From Paenibacillus sp. UNC451MF (GTDB lineage Bacteria; Bacillota; Bacilli; Paenibacillales; NBRC-103111): DNA of 64,000 bases. Positions 25,081-31,915 of this stretch are shown here, one piece after another (positions within the stretch are counted from its first letter, which is position 1; each line of letters opens with the position of its first letter). Below the pieces are notes generated by a model. It was not told where the DNA came from. It made no database searches and saw only the letters and a list, made by a program, of their open reading frames with translations. The stretch lies in NCBI RefSeq assembly GCF_000686845.1, contig NZ_KK366024.1, forward strand, positions 89,261 to 153,260. The letters run 5' to 3'. The position numbers and the translations under genes were made by a program.

Positions 25081-25720
25081 ATATTATATTATTAGGGCTG
25101 CCTGGAGCAAAGGAACGCAAGCGAAGATCATAGTAGACAGTCAAAACATACCACATATTTCAACGGGTGACCTGTTCAGGCAAGCCGATCAAGATCAAAC
25201 TAAGTTGGGCATATTGGCAAAAAAGTACATGATCAAGGGTGAGCTTGTTCCTGATGAAGTCACAATCGGAATAGCTCTTAGCAGGCTGGGAAAATCTGAT
25301 TGCGAGAAAGGCTTCCTACTGGACGGTTTTCCTAGAAATTTGGAGCAAGCCATTGCATTGAGAGAGTATTTGAACAGGAAGTCTTCAAACATAGATCACG
25401 TTATTTATGTGAATGTCGATGAAGTGGTGCTGCTCCAACGATTAACAGGGAGAAGGGTATGTAGCGATTGTGGGAAAACCTATCATATAGTGAATAATCC
25501 TCCTGTAAAAGTTGGAGTGTGCGATAACTGCTTCTCTTCATTAGTCCAAAGGGAAGATGATAAGGAGATGACTGTGAAAGAAAGATTAAGAGTGAATAAA
25601 GAGTTGACTATGCTCTTATGTGATTTTTACCAAGCCGAGAATACCTTAAGAGTTGTTGATGGAATGCTACCGATATATGATGTTACCGAGGAGATATTGA
25701 AAATATTCGGAAATCGTTAA
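25077..25720 (+). pseudogene. adk: Adenylate kinase with a frameshift in the P-loop
   Basis: From ATG 25077, behind GGGAGG and overlapping the HAD stop, the frame reads MNIILLGLPGA, the start of adenylate kinase. It should continue GKGTQAK, but near 25108 four bases of the glycine codon region are missing and the phase changes by one. Everything after that is a normal kinase: HISTGDLFR, the GELVPDEV loop, GFLLDGFPR, the LID with GRRVCSDCGKTYH and a four-cysteine zinc site (CSDC and CDNC), and a C-terminal helix. A sequencing error is possible, but if the sequence is right the ATP-binding loop is destroyed. The essential copy is usually in the ribosomal-protein operon, so this would be a second, dispensable one. 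Confidence 0.8.
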
Positions 25721-25823
25721 ATACTAGACAATACTGAGCACTGATCCTGAGGTCAGCGTTATTCATATAAGTAAATTCAATTCATATCAAAAAGGTTCAA
25801 GTGAAATGTTCCAGGGTTACTAC

Positions 25824-25852
25824 TTGACATCATATTTTCCATAAACTACAAT
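25824..25852 (+). promoter_or_regulatory. Strong sigma-A promoter for the cytochrome c gene
   Basis: TTGACA at 25824-25829 and TACAAT at 25847-25852 with the ideal 17-base spacing, 67 bases before the ATG at 25919. Confidence 0.85.
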
Positions 25853-25859
25853 CTGTAGT
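25845..25859. promoter_or_regulatory. Palindrome overlapping the -10 box
   Basis: ACTACA-ATC-TGTAGT is a perfect 6-bp inverted repeat that contains the TACAAT -10 element. This position would let a bound repressor block RNA polymerase. The TACA/TGTA halves resemble BlaI/CopY-type operators, but those have a 2-base centre, so the regulator is not identified. Confidence 0.5.
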
Positions 25860-25918
25860 GTGATACTTTATAACACATTGTTGTTATAAGTAATCTTACA
25901 TTTATGGAGGTTGGCTTG

Positions 25919-26395
25919 ATGAAACTACATTTTGCAGCGATGACAGCTATCATTTCTACCGCACTTGTTTTATCAGCGTGCAGCACCAAACCCGGCAATG
26001 AAGGCCAGCAGCCTGCAGCTGTTCCAAGCTCTAATACCGGGACGCCAGCACAAGGCTCTACAGCCCAGGCGACACCAACACCAACACCAACACCAACCTC
26101 AACCCCAAGTCAGACACAAGGCACTCCAGCTGGAAGCGACAGCAAAACAACGCCTGCTGCAACTACGATTAACGCGGAAGCGATCGTGAAGCAAACTTGC
26201 ATTTCCTGTCATGGCGATACGTTGGATGGCAAGGGCAGCGAAAAGAAAAATCTACAAAAAATCGGTGCAAAAATGAACAAGGAACAAATCGTGAATCAGA
26301 TCACGAATGGCGGGGGCGGAATGCCTGGCTTTAAGGGCAAGCTGAAGGAAGAAGAAATCGCGGCTGTAGCGGCGTGGCTCGAAGCTAAAAAATAA
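25919..26395 (+). CDS. Lipoprotein cytochrome c (class I, small)
   Basis: A 158-residue protein. The lipoprotein signal ends LSAC (Cys21), followed by a 60-residue linker rich in Thr, Pro, Gln and Ser, including a TPTPTPTPT run, and a C-terminal heme domain. The heme-binding motif is CISCH (C94, C97, H98) and the sixth ligand is M135 in GGGGMPGF. This is the build of the cytochrome c550/c551 lipoproteins of Bacillus (CccB-like), which carry electrons on the outside of the membrane. ATG 25919 has GGAGG eight bases upstream; an ATG at 25904 overlaps that site and is unlikely. It is convergent with the DUF4309-type gene. Confidence 0.9.
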   Translation: MKLHFAAMTAIISTALVLSACSTKPGNEGQQPAAVPSSNTGTPAQGSTAQATPTPTPTPTSTPSQTQGTPAGSDSKTTPAATTINAEAIVKQTCISCHGDTLDGKGSEKKNLQKIGAKMNKEQIVNQITNGGGGMPGFKGKLKEEEIAAVAAWLEAKK

Positions 26396-26402
26396 AACAA
26401 GC

Positions 26403-26443
26403 AAGGCGGCTCACTTCAATAAGAAGATGAGCCGCCTTTTTTT
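26403..26443. terminator. Shared bidirectional terminator
   Basis: AAGGCGGCTCA at 26403-26413 pairs perfectly with TGAGCCGCCTT at 26428-26438, followed by a T run. It serves the cytochrome gene and the convergent lipoprotein gene ending at 26448. Confidence 0.9.
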
Positions 26444-26447
26444 CATT

Positions 26448-27125
26448 TTAACCAGCCATATTGTTTTTCGCGTCCTGTGGGCTATAAACCGAAATATGAT
26501 CCACTTTTCCGCTGGAAGAAGGAATGATGAATTTTAGTTGATATTGATCGTTTGCCGTATAAACGTATATGGTTTCGGTCTTATTCTCGATGGTATCGTT
26601 AGGTTGACCGAGCGCAGATTTGATCTGAGAAAAGCTCAAGGTTTGAAGCTTTGTATCATATGAGCGCACATCGAATATAAGACTACCTTTATTAAAACCG
26701 AACGCTGCTTTATGCTTGTCGTAGGTTGAGTATATACCATTTCCAGCTGACTCTGTCTTGTCGGCCTTTCCCCAATCCTTCTCTACTTGATCGATCAGAC
26801 TTGTGTGTGCCGCGTACTCGTTGCCGGGTACTTTTCCTTTTTTGGCTTGCTCCATAATCTGAAGCACGAATTTTTTCGTATCATCGCTCTGCGTTGTATC
26901 ACTCGGTGAGTTTGATGGTGCAGGCGACGTTCCTTTAGTATCAGAACCAGTTGCAGGTGATGGACTAGGAGCTTTCGTTGGAATTGGAGTTGGTGCCGGG
27001 GACTGAACTGCCGGCTCTTTCTGGGGCGCAGACGGCCTCTCGGTAGAACTGCAGGCTGTTAGAGCAGCCGCCAATACGGCAGCGGATAAACTCAAGACGA
27101 TTATATTTTTATTGGATCTAGGCAT
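26448..27125 (-). CDS. YjgB-like lipoprotein (DUF4309 type)
   Basis: A 225-residue lipoprotein with a signal ending ALTAC (Cys25), a Pro/Ser/Thr-rich linker to about residue 85 and a C-terminal domain of about 140 residues. That domain (EQAKKGKVPGNEYAA, IDQVEKDWGKAD, FDVRSYDTKLQTLSFSQIK, LGQPNDTIE) matches my recollection of the YjgB/DUF4309 family of Bacillus. Function is unknown. It is convergent with the cytochrome c lipoprotein, which has a linker of similar composition. A palindrome ATTAC-ACA-GTAAT at 27161-27173 lies 36 bases upstream of the start. Confidence 0.75.
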   Translation of the reverse strand: MPRSNKNIIVLSLSAAVLAAALTACSSTERPSAPQKEPAVQSPAPTPIPTKAPSPSPATGSDTKGTSPAPSNSPSDTTQSDDTKKFVLQIMEQAKKGKVPGNEYAAHTSLIDQVEKDWGKADKTESAGNGIYSTYDKHKAAFGFNKGSLIFDVRSYDTKLQTLSFSQIKSALGQPNDTIENKTETIYVYTANDQYQLKFIIPSSSGKVDHISVYSPQDAKNNMAG

Positions 27126-27309
27126 AGCTTTTCTCCTGTTCTATATCTTTATCTCTCTGTATTACACAGTAATAGACGATGCGAATCACGAACAAGTTGC
27201 AAAAAGCTTCATCTACCTGCTGCCATGCGGAGTCTAAAGGTCAGGTTCATTGCCCATAATAATAATAATAATAACGATGACTAAACAGACACAGTCAGGG
27301 GGATTGTAT

Positions 27310-27561
27310 TTGCTATCTGTACATTGGAGATTAGCAGAGCTTTGGACACTGCAAAAAAAGAGGGGGCTTACAGAGGATGAAGAATCCGAAGTAAATGCTT
27401 GCCTTCATTATAATGCAATATATGCGAGAAAACTGGCAGGACTATATAATCTGTCCCTAGCAGCATCCATGGTTAAAGATACGGCATGGCAGCACGAGAT
27501 ATGTCAGGCGATAGAAAAGCTGGAGCATCAGGGCGGTGCATCGCCGGAGATGAAATTTTAG
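27310..27561 (+). CDS. Small conserved helical protein of unknown function
   Basis: The protein has 83 residues, starting at TTG 27310, seven bases after AGGGGG. The frame can be extended to an ATG at 27277 or beyond, but only through an AT-repeat (a run of AAT units at 27256-27274) with no RBS. The sequence LSVHWRLAELWTLQKKRGLTEDEE, then NAIYARKLAGLYNLSL and WQHEICQAIEKLE, is the pattern of a family of small Paenibacillus proteins I have seen without a known function. It is soluble and helical. Confidence 0.65.
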   Translation: MLSVHWRLAELWTLQKKRGLTEDEESEVNACLHYNAIYARKLAGLYNLSLAASMVKDTAWQHEICQAIEKLEHQGGASPEMKF

Positions 27562-27637
27562 GTCGTGTAAAAGGAGATATCCTATAGATGGAGAATATTA
27601 CCAGGCAGTTATAAGTTTGTATGGAGGGGAAACCGAG

Positions 27638-27934
27638 ATGAAGAGATCGCTAATACAAGCTGCTATGTTCTCTATTTTGTTCACGGTAGCTTACTATGCA
27701 GTTCAAATCGGGTTAGGTATGTACCACACAATTAAGTATGTGCCAGCCATAGTTGAATCCTACTCATCGTCAACTGTGCTGCAGAGCAGCGTTTCATTCG
27801 GAGCAGCCCCCAGCTCTTGGAGCGGTTCAGCTGAAGTTGGATTGTTGTTGGTGAGCGGCATCGTTTTATTTCTTCTATGTAAAGTGATTTATAAAGGATT
27901 AAGTCAATCGATGAAAAAGGGTGGAAGTTCGTAA
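27638..27934 (+). CDS. Small two-helix membrane protein
   Basis: 98 residues from ATG 27638, with GGAGGGGA seven bases upstream. There is one hydrophobic segment at residues 5-25 and another near 70-88, with a Ser-rich outer loop between them and a Lys-rich C-terminus (KVIYKGLSQSMKKGG). No family was recognised. The stop codon lies inside the loop of a strong terminator. Confidence 0.65.
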   Translation: MKRSLIQAAMFSILFTVAYYAVQIGLGMYHTIKYVPAIVESYSSSTVLQSSVSFGAAPSSWSGSAEVGLLLVSGIVLFLLCKVIYKGLSQSMKKGGSS

Positions 27935-27953
27935 ATGAACTTTCACCCTTTTT
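27914..27953. terminator. Bidirectional terminator
   Basis: AAAAAGGGTGGAAGTTC at 27914-27930 pairs with GAACTTTCACCCTTTTT at 27937-27953 (one G-U), overlapping the stop of the membrane protein gene and facing the convergent gene at 27970. Confidence 0.9.
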
Positions 27954-27969
27954 ATGTATGAAATCTTAT

Positions 27970-28266
27970 TCAAGCTCGCTTCGCAATTTCTTCCGTGACG
28001 ACAAAAGCCAGCTCCTCATTGCCATACAACGACAAAACATTAAGAACGGTTTCATCCGGCAACTCCCCTGCTTCATCCTTGGACACGGTTAGCTCTATCG
28101 CTTGCTGCAGAGAAGGATTGGCGGCCTGATCCGGATAGGCGCGGAGGTAGAGGGCGGCAGGATCCAGATCATGGTTAACGCACCACTGGGCGAAAACGAG
28201 AATCATCATTTGCTCATCTTCTTGATAATTCCGAATGATTTGCTCTTCTAATTCTTTGCGGCTCAT
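27970..28266 (-). CDS. Conserved hypothetical acidic protein
   Basis: 98 residues, acidic and fully helical: RKELEEQIIRNYQEDEQMM, VFAQWCVNHDLDPAALYLRAYP, a short linker, then LNVLSLYGNEELAFVVTEEIAKR. AAGGAG precedes the ATG by about seven bases. There is no signal or membrane helix. The family was not recognised. It is divergent from the IF-3 paralogue gene, separated by 64 bases. Confidence 0.7.
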   Translation of the reverse strand: MSRKELEEQIIRNYQEDEQMMILVFAQWCVNHDLDPAALYLRAYPDQAANPSLQQAIELTVSKDEAGELPDETVLNVLSLYGNEELAFVVTEEIAKRA

Positions 28267-28330
28267 TGAAAAATCTCCTTATAGTCGGTAATATAGGTTT
28301 CATTATAGCGAAAGTTTAGGTGGAATCACA

Positions 28331-28807
28331 ATGATTATGAATGAAAAAATTAAAGCATCTGAAGTTCAATTAACAGGAATAAACGGCGAAGACCTCGGTG
28401 TCGTTCCCACATCCGAAGCGCTGGCTATGGCCAAAAAGCTCAAAGTGGATCTGGTTTGCACATCCCTTATGAGCAGCCCTCCGCCTTGCAAGCTAGTAGG
28501 AGCAGGAGCCGCGAAGCAGGAAGCGCAGCAGGCTAAGAAGAAAGAAGGAAGAGTCCCTAAGCTGAAGGAAATCCGTCTTACTCCTCACATTGAAGATCAC
28601 GACTATGATACGAAGAAGCAGCAGGCGGAAAAAATGCTAAAATCCGGTGACGCTGTTCTATTCACGGTCCGTATTCAAAGTAAAGAAGGTCCTCAAGCAA
28701 AGGAACTGCTGGAAGCATTGATCAAGGATCTGAAGCCATTTGGCAGCAAAAAGACGGGGATTCAGCTTAGCGGTAAACAGGCGGTTATTCAGATAGATCC
28801 CCTCTAA
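28331..28807 (+). CDS. Stand-alone translation initiation factor IF-3 paralogue
   Basis: The 158-residue protein has the two-domain IF-3 layout. The N-domain is MNEKIKASEVQLTGINGEDLG with VVPTSEALAMAK, a lysine-rich linker lies near residues 60-75, and the C-domain starts LKEIRLTPHIEDHDYDTKKQQAEK. Several usually invariant features have changed. The GKYKYEQQKK-type linker is GAAKQEAQQAKK here, the VRFRGRE motif that binds the 30S platform reads VRIQSKE, and the last-strand GRRM is GKQA. It lacks the rpmI-rplT genes that normally follow infC, and starts with ATG (AGGTGG upstream) rather than the rare ATT/ATA of true infC. It is a diverged second IF-3. Confidence 0.8.
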   Translation: MIMNEKIKASEVQLTGINGEDLGVVPTSEALAMAKKLKVDLVCTSLMSSPPPCKLVGAGAAKQEAQQAKKKEGRVPKLKEIRLTPHIEDHDYDTKKQQAEKMLKSGDAVLFTVRIQSKEGPQAKELLEALIKDLKPFGSKKTGIQLSGKQAVIQIDPL

Positions 28808-28903
28808 CTCTAACAGACTGGTAAATCATAAAGTACAAGGGCAGCGTCATACAGATGAGGAGAGGCAGTACGAAGATTTCCAGATCTAAAGGAGTGAAGC
28901 GAT

Positions 28904-29251
28904 GTGCTGCAAAAATTACGAGCTGTTGGAACGGAGATGAAATATGCGATAATATCCGGTTTATCCGTATTTCTTGTTCTTATTTTACATCTCATTCATT
29001 GGCTTTCCGCTCCCATTATGATGGGAGCTATGGAAATGCAAGGACATCAGCATGATATGGGCGGTGGACTAACACTCCAAACGATTCTGTTTACATTGGC
29101 GCTGCTAATCATTAATGGTGCGGGAATGTATTTTGCCGTACGTCAATTGCTATTGGCTTGGAAACAAAGAAAGGGAGGCTTGCATACGTATGTATGCTGT
29201 TCAATCTCCTTGGTCGTGTTAGTCGTAGGAGTGTACAGCATTGTATTCTGA
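28904..29251 (+). CDS. Three-helix membrane protein
   Basis: 115 residues. GTG 28904 is the start, seven bases after AAAGGAGTG; ATG 28937 is an alternative with its own weaker site. Hydrophobic segments are at about 13-35, 55-75 and 93-112. The first loop contains HQHDMGGG after MMGAMEM, a His/Met-rich stretch that could bind metal such as copper, though this is only a suggestion. No family was recognised. It stands alone between the IF-3 paralogue and the GntR gene. Confidence 0.6.
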   Translation: MLQKLRAVGTEMKYAIISGLSVFLVLILHLIHWLSAPIMMGAMEMQGHQHDMGGGLTLQTILFTLALLIINGAGMYFAVRQLLLAWKQRKGGLHTYVCCSISLVVLVVGVYSIVF

Positions 29252-29341
29252 TGCTGGAGCATACCTATAAATGGGGTAGAACACATATTCTGATTGATTC
29301 ATCTCTCAAATCATAATAAGATAGCAACAGGAGATGATCAG

Positions 29342-30049
29342 ATGAATAAGGGTTCGTTAAATTTTCAGACAGTAAAACGCAAACAGATCGTCGATGATGT
29401 TGTGGAACAGTTGCAGCGGAAAATATCTCTCGGGGAGCTATCCGCCGGCATGCAAATTCCAACGGAACCAGAATTGATGGAACAATTTGGTGTAGGGAGA
29501 TCCACAATTCGCGAAGCGGTCAGGGTTCTCGTATCTGCAGGACTGTTGGACAAAAGGCAGGGACATGGCACCTTTGTATGCAACCAAAAGCCTATTCAAG
29601 AGCCATTGGACTACAGACTTCGTAGAGCCGAAATATTGGAGGTTTACGAGGTACGCCGCATGATGGAATTAGAGGCTGCCCGTTTAGCCGCTTTACGCCG
29701 CGATGAAGATGATTTACGTCTCATGAGGGAATTGCTGGACCGTCGTCAAGCTGCAATAGAGTCAGGCAATCAAAAAGATTACTTAGATGCGGATATTGCC
29801 TACCATATTGCCGTTGCTGCGGCAACCAAAAATGCCGTTCTCGCGGATCTATACCGTACATTTTCAGAGGTTATACGGTATTCCTTGGAAAATCTTATTG
29901 CTCATCCCGAGTATAATCAATATTTCACAGAGCAGCATGAAAAAATATACGAGGCCATTAGAGACAAAGATGTCCAGGCAGCGGAGCTTTATAGTATGCA
30001 GCATTTGGATGGAACGAAGATCGAGCTGCAAGAACACATAAAAAGTTAA
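29342..30049 (+). CDS. GntR family regulator, FadR/FCD subfamily
   Basis: The 235-residue protein has an N-terminal winged helix (residues 15-80; LSAGMQIPTEPELMEQFGVGRSTIREA, then GLLDKRQGHGTFV). A C-terminal all-helical FCD ligand domain follows (YEVRRMMELEAARLAA, DADIAYHIAVAAATKN and a later EHEKIYEAI region). The D-H-H residues of the FCD metal site appear to be present. ATG 29342 follows AGGAG by eight bases. It lies 114 bases upstream of an Fsr-type exporter on the same strand; two copies of a palindromic site fill that gap, so it probably regulates the exporter. Confidence 0.87.
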   Translation: MNKGSLNFQTVKRKQIVDDVVEQLQRKISLGELSAGMQIPTEPELMEQFGVGRSTIREAVRVLVSAGLLDKRQGHGTFVCNQKPIQEPLDYRLRRAEILEVYEVRRMMELEAARLAALRRDEDDLRLMRELLDRRQAAIESGNQKDYLDADIAYHIAVAAATKNAVLADLYRTFSEVIRYSLENLIAHPEYNQYFTEQHEKIYEAIRDKDVQAAELYSMQHLDGTKIELQEHIKS

Positions 30050-30062
30050 ATTTTTTTATTAT

Positions 30063-30117
30063 TAAACATCAGATGATAGGATGAATAATTATTTTGTAGC
30101 TATAAACATCAGATGAT
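30063..30117. promoter_or_regulatory. Paired GntR-type operators
   Basis: TAAACATCAGATGAT occurs at 30063-30077 and again, identically, at 30103-30117, 40 bases apart (nearly four helical turns). Its core CATC-A-GATG is a palindrome of the size bound by FadR-type regulators. The second copy covers the -35 region of a possible promoter whose -10 is TATAAT at 30137-30142. Confidence 0.65.
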
Positions 30118-30163
30118 GTGTTGTATTGACAAAAAGTATAATCGGATCGGAGTGAGTGAATTT

Positions 30164-31390
30164 ATGAATCAACAAGCCGTATTGCGTCAGCCTTCAACGA
30201 CGATTTTTTCTGTATTATTTGCCATTAGCTTCGTGCATTTTTTGAATGATGCGATTCAATCTGTCATTCCGGCCATGTTCCCTATATTGCGGGATTCACT
30301 GAATCTAAGCTTCGCACAGATCGGATGGATCGGCTTCACATTGAATATGACAGCCTCTGTTATTCAGCCCGCAATAGGGCTATATACGGATTCGCGGCCG
30401 AAGCCTTACTTGCTGCCTATTGGGATGCTATTCTCGTTGTCTGGGGTCATCGGGCTGGCTTATGCACCGTCGTTTGCTCTGCTGCTGGTCTTTGTTGTGC
30501 TTATAGGCATTGGCTCGGCCGTTCTGCACCCTGAATCTTCCCGTGTGGCTCATCTTGCAGGTGGCAACCGCAAAGGACTTGCACAATCGATTTTTCAAGT
30601 TGGAGGGAATACGGGGCAAGCGCTGGCTCCTGTAATGGCAGCTCTTATTTTTATCCCGCTAGGCCAAAGAAGTATTCTATGGTTTACCTTGGCTGCTGGA
30701 GCGGCCATAATCGTCCAATTGTATGTATCTCGTTGGTACGGCAGTCATCTACAGAGCACTCAAAGGAATAAGTCGACTGCTGCCCGTGTGGAGCGCAGTG
30801 TGACATTATCACGCGGAACCGTGGCGATAGCTCTAACGGTGTTAATTTCCTTATTGTTCTCCAAATTCGTCTATATGGCTAGCATGACAGGCTATTATGC
30901 ATTTTTCTTAATGGATCGCTTCCATATGACCGTTCAAAATGCCCAATATTATTTGTTCGCGCTTCTTATAGCGGGAATGCTTGGGACACTCATTGGCGGA
31001 CCCCTGGCGGATCGTTTTGGAAGACGCAATACAATATGGTTCTCCATACTGGGAACGGCACCGTTCTCTATCCTTCTGCCTTTTGCGAATCCGGTGTGGT
31101 CCATGGTATTGTGTGTATGCATCGGACTTATTCTGCTGTCTGGCTTCTCGGTTATCGTCGTATATGCCCAGGAGCTGCTGCCAGGGAAAGTAGGCACGAT
31201 TGCGGGTCTTTTCTTTGGCTTGGCATTTGGATTAGGCGGAATTGGCTCCGCGCTATTAGGGTATTTGGCTGACTCTGCAGGACTCGATATTGTTATTAAA
31301 ATCAGCGCGTTCTTGCCATTGTTAGGCCTTTTGGCGATTGTATTGCCATCGGATGCCAAGCTTGCTGGAGTGGAACCGAATCAACAATAG
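30164..31390 (+). CDS. MFS exporter, fosmidomycin-resistance type, second copy
   Basis: A 408-residue, 12-helix exporter closely related to the protein at 519-1739: FAISFVHFLNDAIQSVIPA, HPESSRVAHLAGG, FQVGGNTGQALAP, GGPLADRFGRRN and VVYAQELLPGKVGT can be aligned without gaps. ATG 30164 is seven bases after GGAGTGAG and gives the same length as the paralogue. It follows a GntR/FCD regulator and paired operators, whereas the first copy follows a TetR gene, so the two pumps answer to different signals. A natural substrate of the fosmidomycin/phosphonate kind is possible; none is shown by the sequence. Confidence 0.87.
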   Translation: MNQQAVLRQPSTTIFSVLFAISFVHFLNDAIQSVIPAMFPILRDSLNLSFAQIGWIGFTLNMTASVIQPAIGLYTDSRPKPYLLPIGMLFSLSGVIGLAYAPSFALLLVFVVLIGIGSAVLHPESSRVAHLAGGNRKGLAQSIFQVGGNTGQALAPVMAALIFIPLGQRSILWFTLAAGAAIIVQLYVSRWYGSHLQSTQRNKSTAARVERSVTLSRGTVAIALTVLISLLFSKFVYMASMTGYYAFFLMDRFHMTVQNAQYYLFALLIAGMLGTLIGGPLADRFGRRNTIWFSILGTAPFSILLPFANPVWSMVLCVCIGLILLSGFSVIVVYAQELLPGKVGTIAGLFFGLAFGLGGIGSALLGYLADSAGLDIVIKISAFLPLLGLLAIVLPSDAKLAGVEPNQQ

Positions 31391-31550
31391 CTGATCAAGA
31401 TCGATTCGTTCGAATGAAATCGGGGTAAGAAGGGTTACGATGAACGATCTGAATTTGCGCATTTGTTCATCTGCATCGTCTCCAATGCATAGTAATCCCA
31501 TTTTTTACACAAAATATGAACACCTATCAGCTAAAGGAGGTTCAATAAAT

Positions 31551-31718
31551 ATGAGTAAAAATGAGGAATCTCACCAAAAAATCAATACCATGCCCGCTGG
31601 TATTAATGCTCCACTATATCAACCAGACATTGCCGCAACGGATATGATTAGTGATACGGTGGAAGAGATGATGGACGAAATTGAGGAAGAATTTGTAGAC
31701 CATAAGAAGGAAGAATAG
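31551..31718 (+). CDS. Small acidic protein, 55 residues
   Basis: ATG 31551 is preceded by AAAGGAGG at a spacing of ten bases. The product is short and acidic (MSKNEESHQKINTMP, then ISDTVEEMMDEIEEE and DHKKEE), without hydrophobic segments. The frame is open further upstream to 31440, but the strong RBS favours the short form. No family was recognised; size and composition fit a small stress or spore protein. A terminator follows. Confidence 0.6.
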   Translation: MSKNEESHQKINTMPAGINAPLYQPDIAATDMISDTVEEMMDEIEEEFVDHKKEE

Positions 31719-31792
31719 TGGATTTATTGGAGCATGTATAAAATAGCTCAAATCGGTAAATACATGGATAATGTGTACAACACCTTCTGCTT

Positions 31793-31835
31793 AAGCCGCA
31801 GTGACATGGAAACATTTATGTCTGCTGCGGTTTTT
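31793..31835 (+). terminator. Terminator after the small acidic protein gene
   Basis: AGCCGCAG pairs with CTGCGGTT and an inner GACAT/ATGTC arm extends the stem; five Ts follow at 31831-31835. Confidence 0.8.
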
Positions 31836-31915
31836 ACGTTTTGTAGGTATTCTATTGAATAGAAGTAGTTTATAATGAAGAGCGATAGAATGAAACTAAG
31901 AAAGAAGCTAACTCT

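Noticed and set aside
27256-27274. A run of AAT units as a mobile-element or phase-variation repeat
   Set aside because: It is a short AT microsatellite before a small gene with a start further downstream; no link to the reading frame is needed.
30126-30142. TTGACA and TATAAT before the second Fsr exporter as a promoter pair
   Set aside because: The boxes are only five bases apart, which cannot work as -35 and -10; only the TATAAT was considered.
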